From assembly GCA_023415495.1 (NCBI GenBank), contig JAEZKK010000024.1, forward strand, positions 1 to 64,000: 64,000 bases of DNA, read 5' to 3'. The stretch is from Bacteroidota bacterium. Lineage in GTDB: Bacteria > Bacteroidota > Bacteroidia > Bacteroidales > P3. Positions within the stretch are counted from its first letter, which is position 1. Each line of letters begins with the position of its first letter. The translations under genes and the position numbers were made by a program. The notes beneath the pieces are model-generated. The model was not told the DNA's origin. It saw only the letters and a program-made list of their open reading frames with translations, and did not search any database. Shown piece after piece: positions 62,776-64,000 of this stretch.

Positions 62776-64000
62776 TTATTCATTAATCTTTCTCGAATAT
62801 TGTTTTTTGACCTTTATAGCACCTAATAAAAGCTTGATTTGGTATTTAATAGGATATTTAATATGATGAATAAGATTAGAGGGTTGGAAAAGAACCCTAA
62901 TGTACATTTTGAGAATTTCTCTATAAAACTCCTTAACACTCATCTTTTCAGGTTTAACAACAATATGAGCTAAATCCCAACGAGCATAATCAGACCTATT
63001 TATTATTAGATTATTATCATCGAAATTGATATCTGTTTTTTCTAAAGGAGTTAGAGGTTGAATATTTAAGAATCTAATCTTTAAATCTATCATCTTCTTT
63101 GTTGCTTTGCGAAAATCCTCTTTACTCCACTCAGGCATAGCAATTACTGAAGCATAACAGTCAACCTTATACTTATTCAATACATTCATAGCATATTCAT
63201 TTGTCTTTGCCATGGACTTCTTGTTCAAAGAGGTTAATTCATTATCATTAAAGGACTCAAAGCCTACAATTATAGTTCTTAAACCATATTTCTTAAACCG
63301 TTTAATTGTCTTTGGATGCTTGGCAATAAAGTCTGCTCTCCCATAAATCAAATATCGTTTCTTTATTGAGTGCTTCTTTAATAATTCAATAAAACTCATT
63401 ACTCTTTCTTTGGAAACAAGAAAGTTATCATCAATAATATAGACCTCATTCTCTTCAATTCCTTTTAGCTCTTCAATAACCTCTTCTAAAGGTCTTTCCC
63501 AATAATTATCGCCTGTAATCTTTCTGCAAAAACAAAAGGAACAAGGAAATGGACAACCAAAGGAAGTCTTTAATAATGCTACTTTTGGATGAAATACATA
63601 GAAGTATTTATCTCTATACTTTTTGGTTAAACTCCTATTAGGTATTGGAACAGAAAAATTATACTCAGGAAGAGTTGTTTCATCTAATATCTCATCAATC
63701 CTTAAAACCCCTAAAGGGAACTCTCCCCTGTTTTCTATATAATTTAATAGCTTAGGAAACTCTAATAATGCATTTCTTACAACCCTATAATCAACAAAAG
63801 GACTATTAATCTTCTCTGGAAGTTTTTCTATATATACCCCTCCAACAACTATTATAATTTTAGAATTAATCTCCTTAGCCTTTTGAGAAATTTTGAGCAT
63901 ATACGAAGTATGAGTAATATATCCAGTAATACATACCATATCAGGCATGTATTTTTTAATAAAATACTCCGCACCTTGTTTTTCCAAGATTAAATCAATA
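62776..64000 (-). CDS. Radical SAM protein with B12-binding-type domain, N-terminus outside window
   Basis: A partial gene: the frame is still open at the window's right edge, so the start lies beyond base 64000. What is present (~408 residues) has the end of a cobalamin-type domain (YMPDMVCITGYITHTSYMLKISQKAKEINSKIIIVVGGVYIEKLPEKI), then the radical SAM core with CPFPCSFC and, nearby, YIDDNFLVSKERV. It resembles the next gene in layout but is clearly diverged. It heads (or follows other genes in) an operon with a second radical SAM protein and a GNAT-like protein. A TTG at 63985-63987 is not a credible start. Confidence 0.85.
   Translation of the reverse strand, partial: IDLILEKQGAEYFIKKYMPDMVCITGYITHTSYMLKISQKAKEINSKIIIVVGGVYIEKLPEKINSPFVDYRVVRNALLEFPKLLNYIENRGEFPLGVLRIDEILDETTLPEYNFSVPIPNRSLTKKYRDKYFYVFHPKVALLKTSFGCPFPCSFCFCRKITGDNYWERPLEEVIEELKGIEENEVYIIDDNFLVSKERVMSFIELLKKHSIKKRYLIYGRADFIAKHPKTIKRFKKYGLRTIIVGFESFNDNELTSLNKKSMAKTNEYAMNVLNKYKVDCYASVIAMPEWSKEDFRKATKKMIDLKIRFLNIQPLTPLEKTDINFDDNNLIINRSDYARWDLAHIVVKPEKMSVKEFYREILKMYIRVLFQPSNLIHHIKYPIKYQIKLLLGAIKVKKQYSRKINE

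Overview
The window reads as chromosomal DNA from an anaerobic, AT-rich member of the Bacteroidota, probably Bacteroidales-like. Three things support this: TAnnTTTG promoter boxes sit in front of most transcription units, several with a TTG/TTTG about 18-20 bp upstream; three proteins end in type IX secretion sorting domains (one type A, two type B gliding-motility-associated C-termini); and a TonB-dependent receptor and several outer-membrane barrels are present. I saw no rRNA, tRNA or CRISPR array.

Layout. 1-3650: remnant or edge of an unknown gene over a palindromic repeat array, an NSS-family sodium symporter, and two paralogous barrel proteins with duplicated leaders. 3666-18318: a lysine-to-butyrate fermentation locus, kdd-kamA-kamB-kamC, then a convergent YeiH-like membrane protein, then kamD-kamE-atoA-thiolase-MaoC hydratase-SDR reductase-acyl-CoA dehydrogenase-etfB-etfA. 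The genes for Kce, Kal and the AtoD subunit are not in the window. 18436-33455: housekeeping and envelope genes, including a fused MurL-like/MurD-like protein, rnr, purD, thyA, folA, an FkbM methyltransferase, a flippase, a GT4 glycosyltransferase, murF, anmK and a sigma-54 activator. 33650-36122: a possible small RNA and a Pit phosphate transporter fused to a PhoU-like domain. 36354-53155: surface and secreted proteins, a TonB-type receptor, an S9 peptidase, topA and a 1316-residue T9SS cargo. 53168-60259: RNase H, an IS30 relic, another T9SS cargo, an AddB-like nuclease, glyA and a Gly/His-rich lipoprotein. 60314-64000: an operon of two B12-binding-type radical SAM proteins and a GNAT-like protein; the first gene runs off the window.

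How the genes work together. KamA, KamDE and Kdd take L-lysine to 3-keto-5-aminohexanoate. KamB and KamC probably reactivate the B12 enzyme KamDE. AtoA, thiolase, reductase, hydratase, Bcd and EtfAB then make crotonyl-CoA and butyryl-CoA and interconvert acetoacetate and acetyl-CoA. The MurL-MurD fusion, MurF and AnmK all belong to peptidoglycan precursor synthesis or recycling.

The most unusual signal is not a gene. Six intergenic places (45-141, 9549-9675, 18342-18424, 26972-27078, 42448-42530, 54208-54247) hold short runs of palindromes whose centres are spaced exactly 22 bp apart (21 bp in the first). Each place has its own palindrome sequence, yet two unrelated arrays share the same set of three core variants. 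I know of no described element with this combination.
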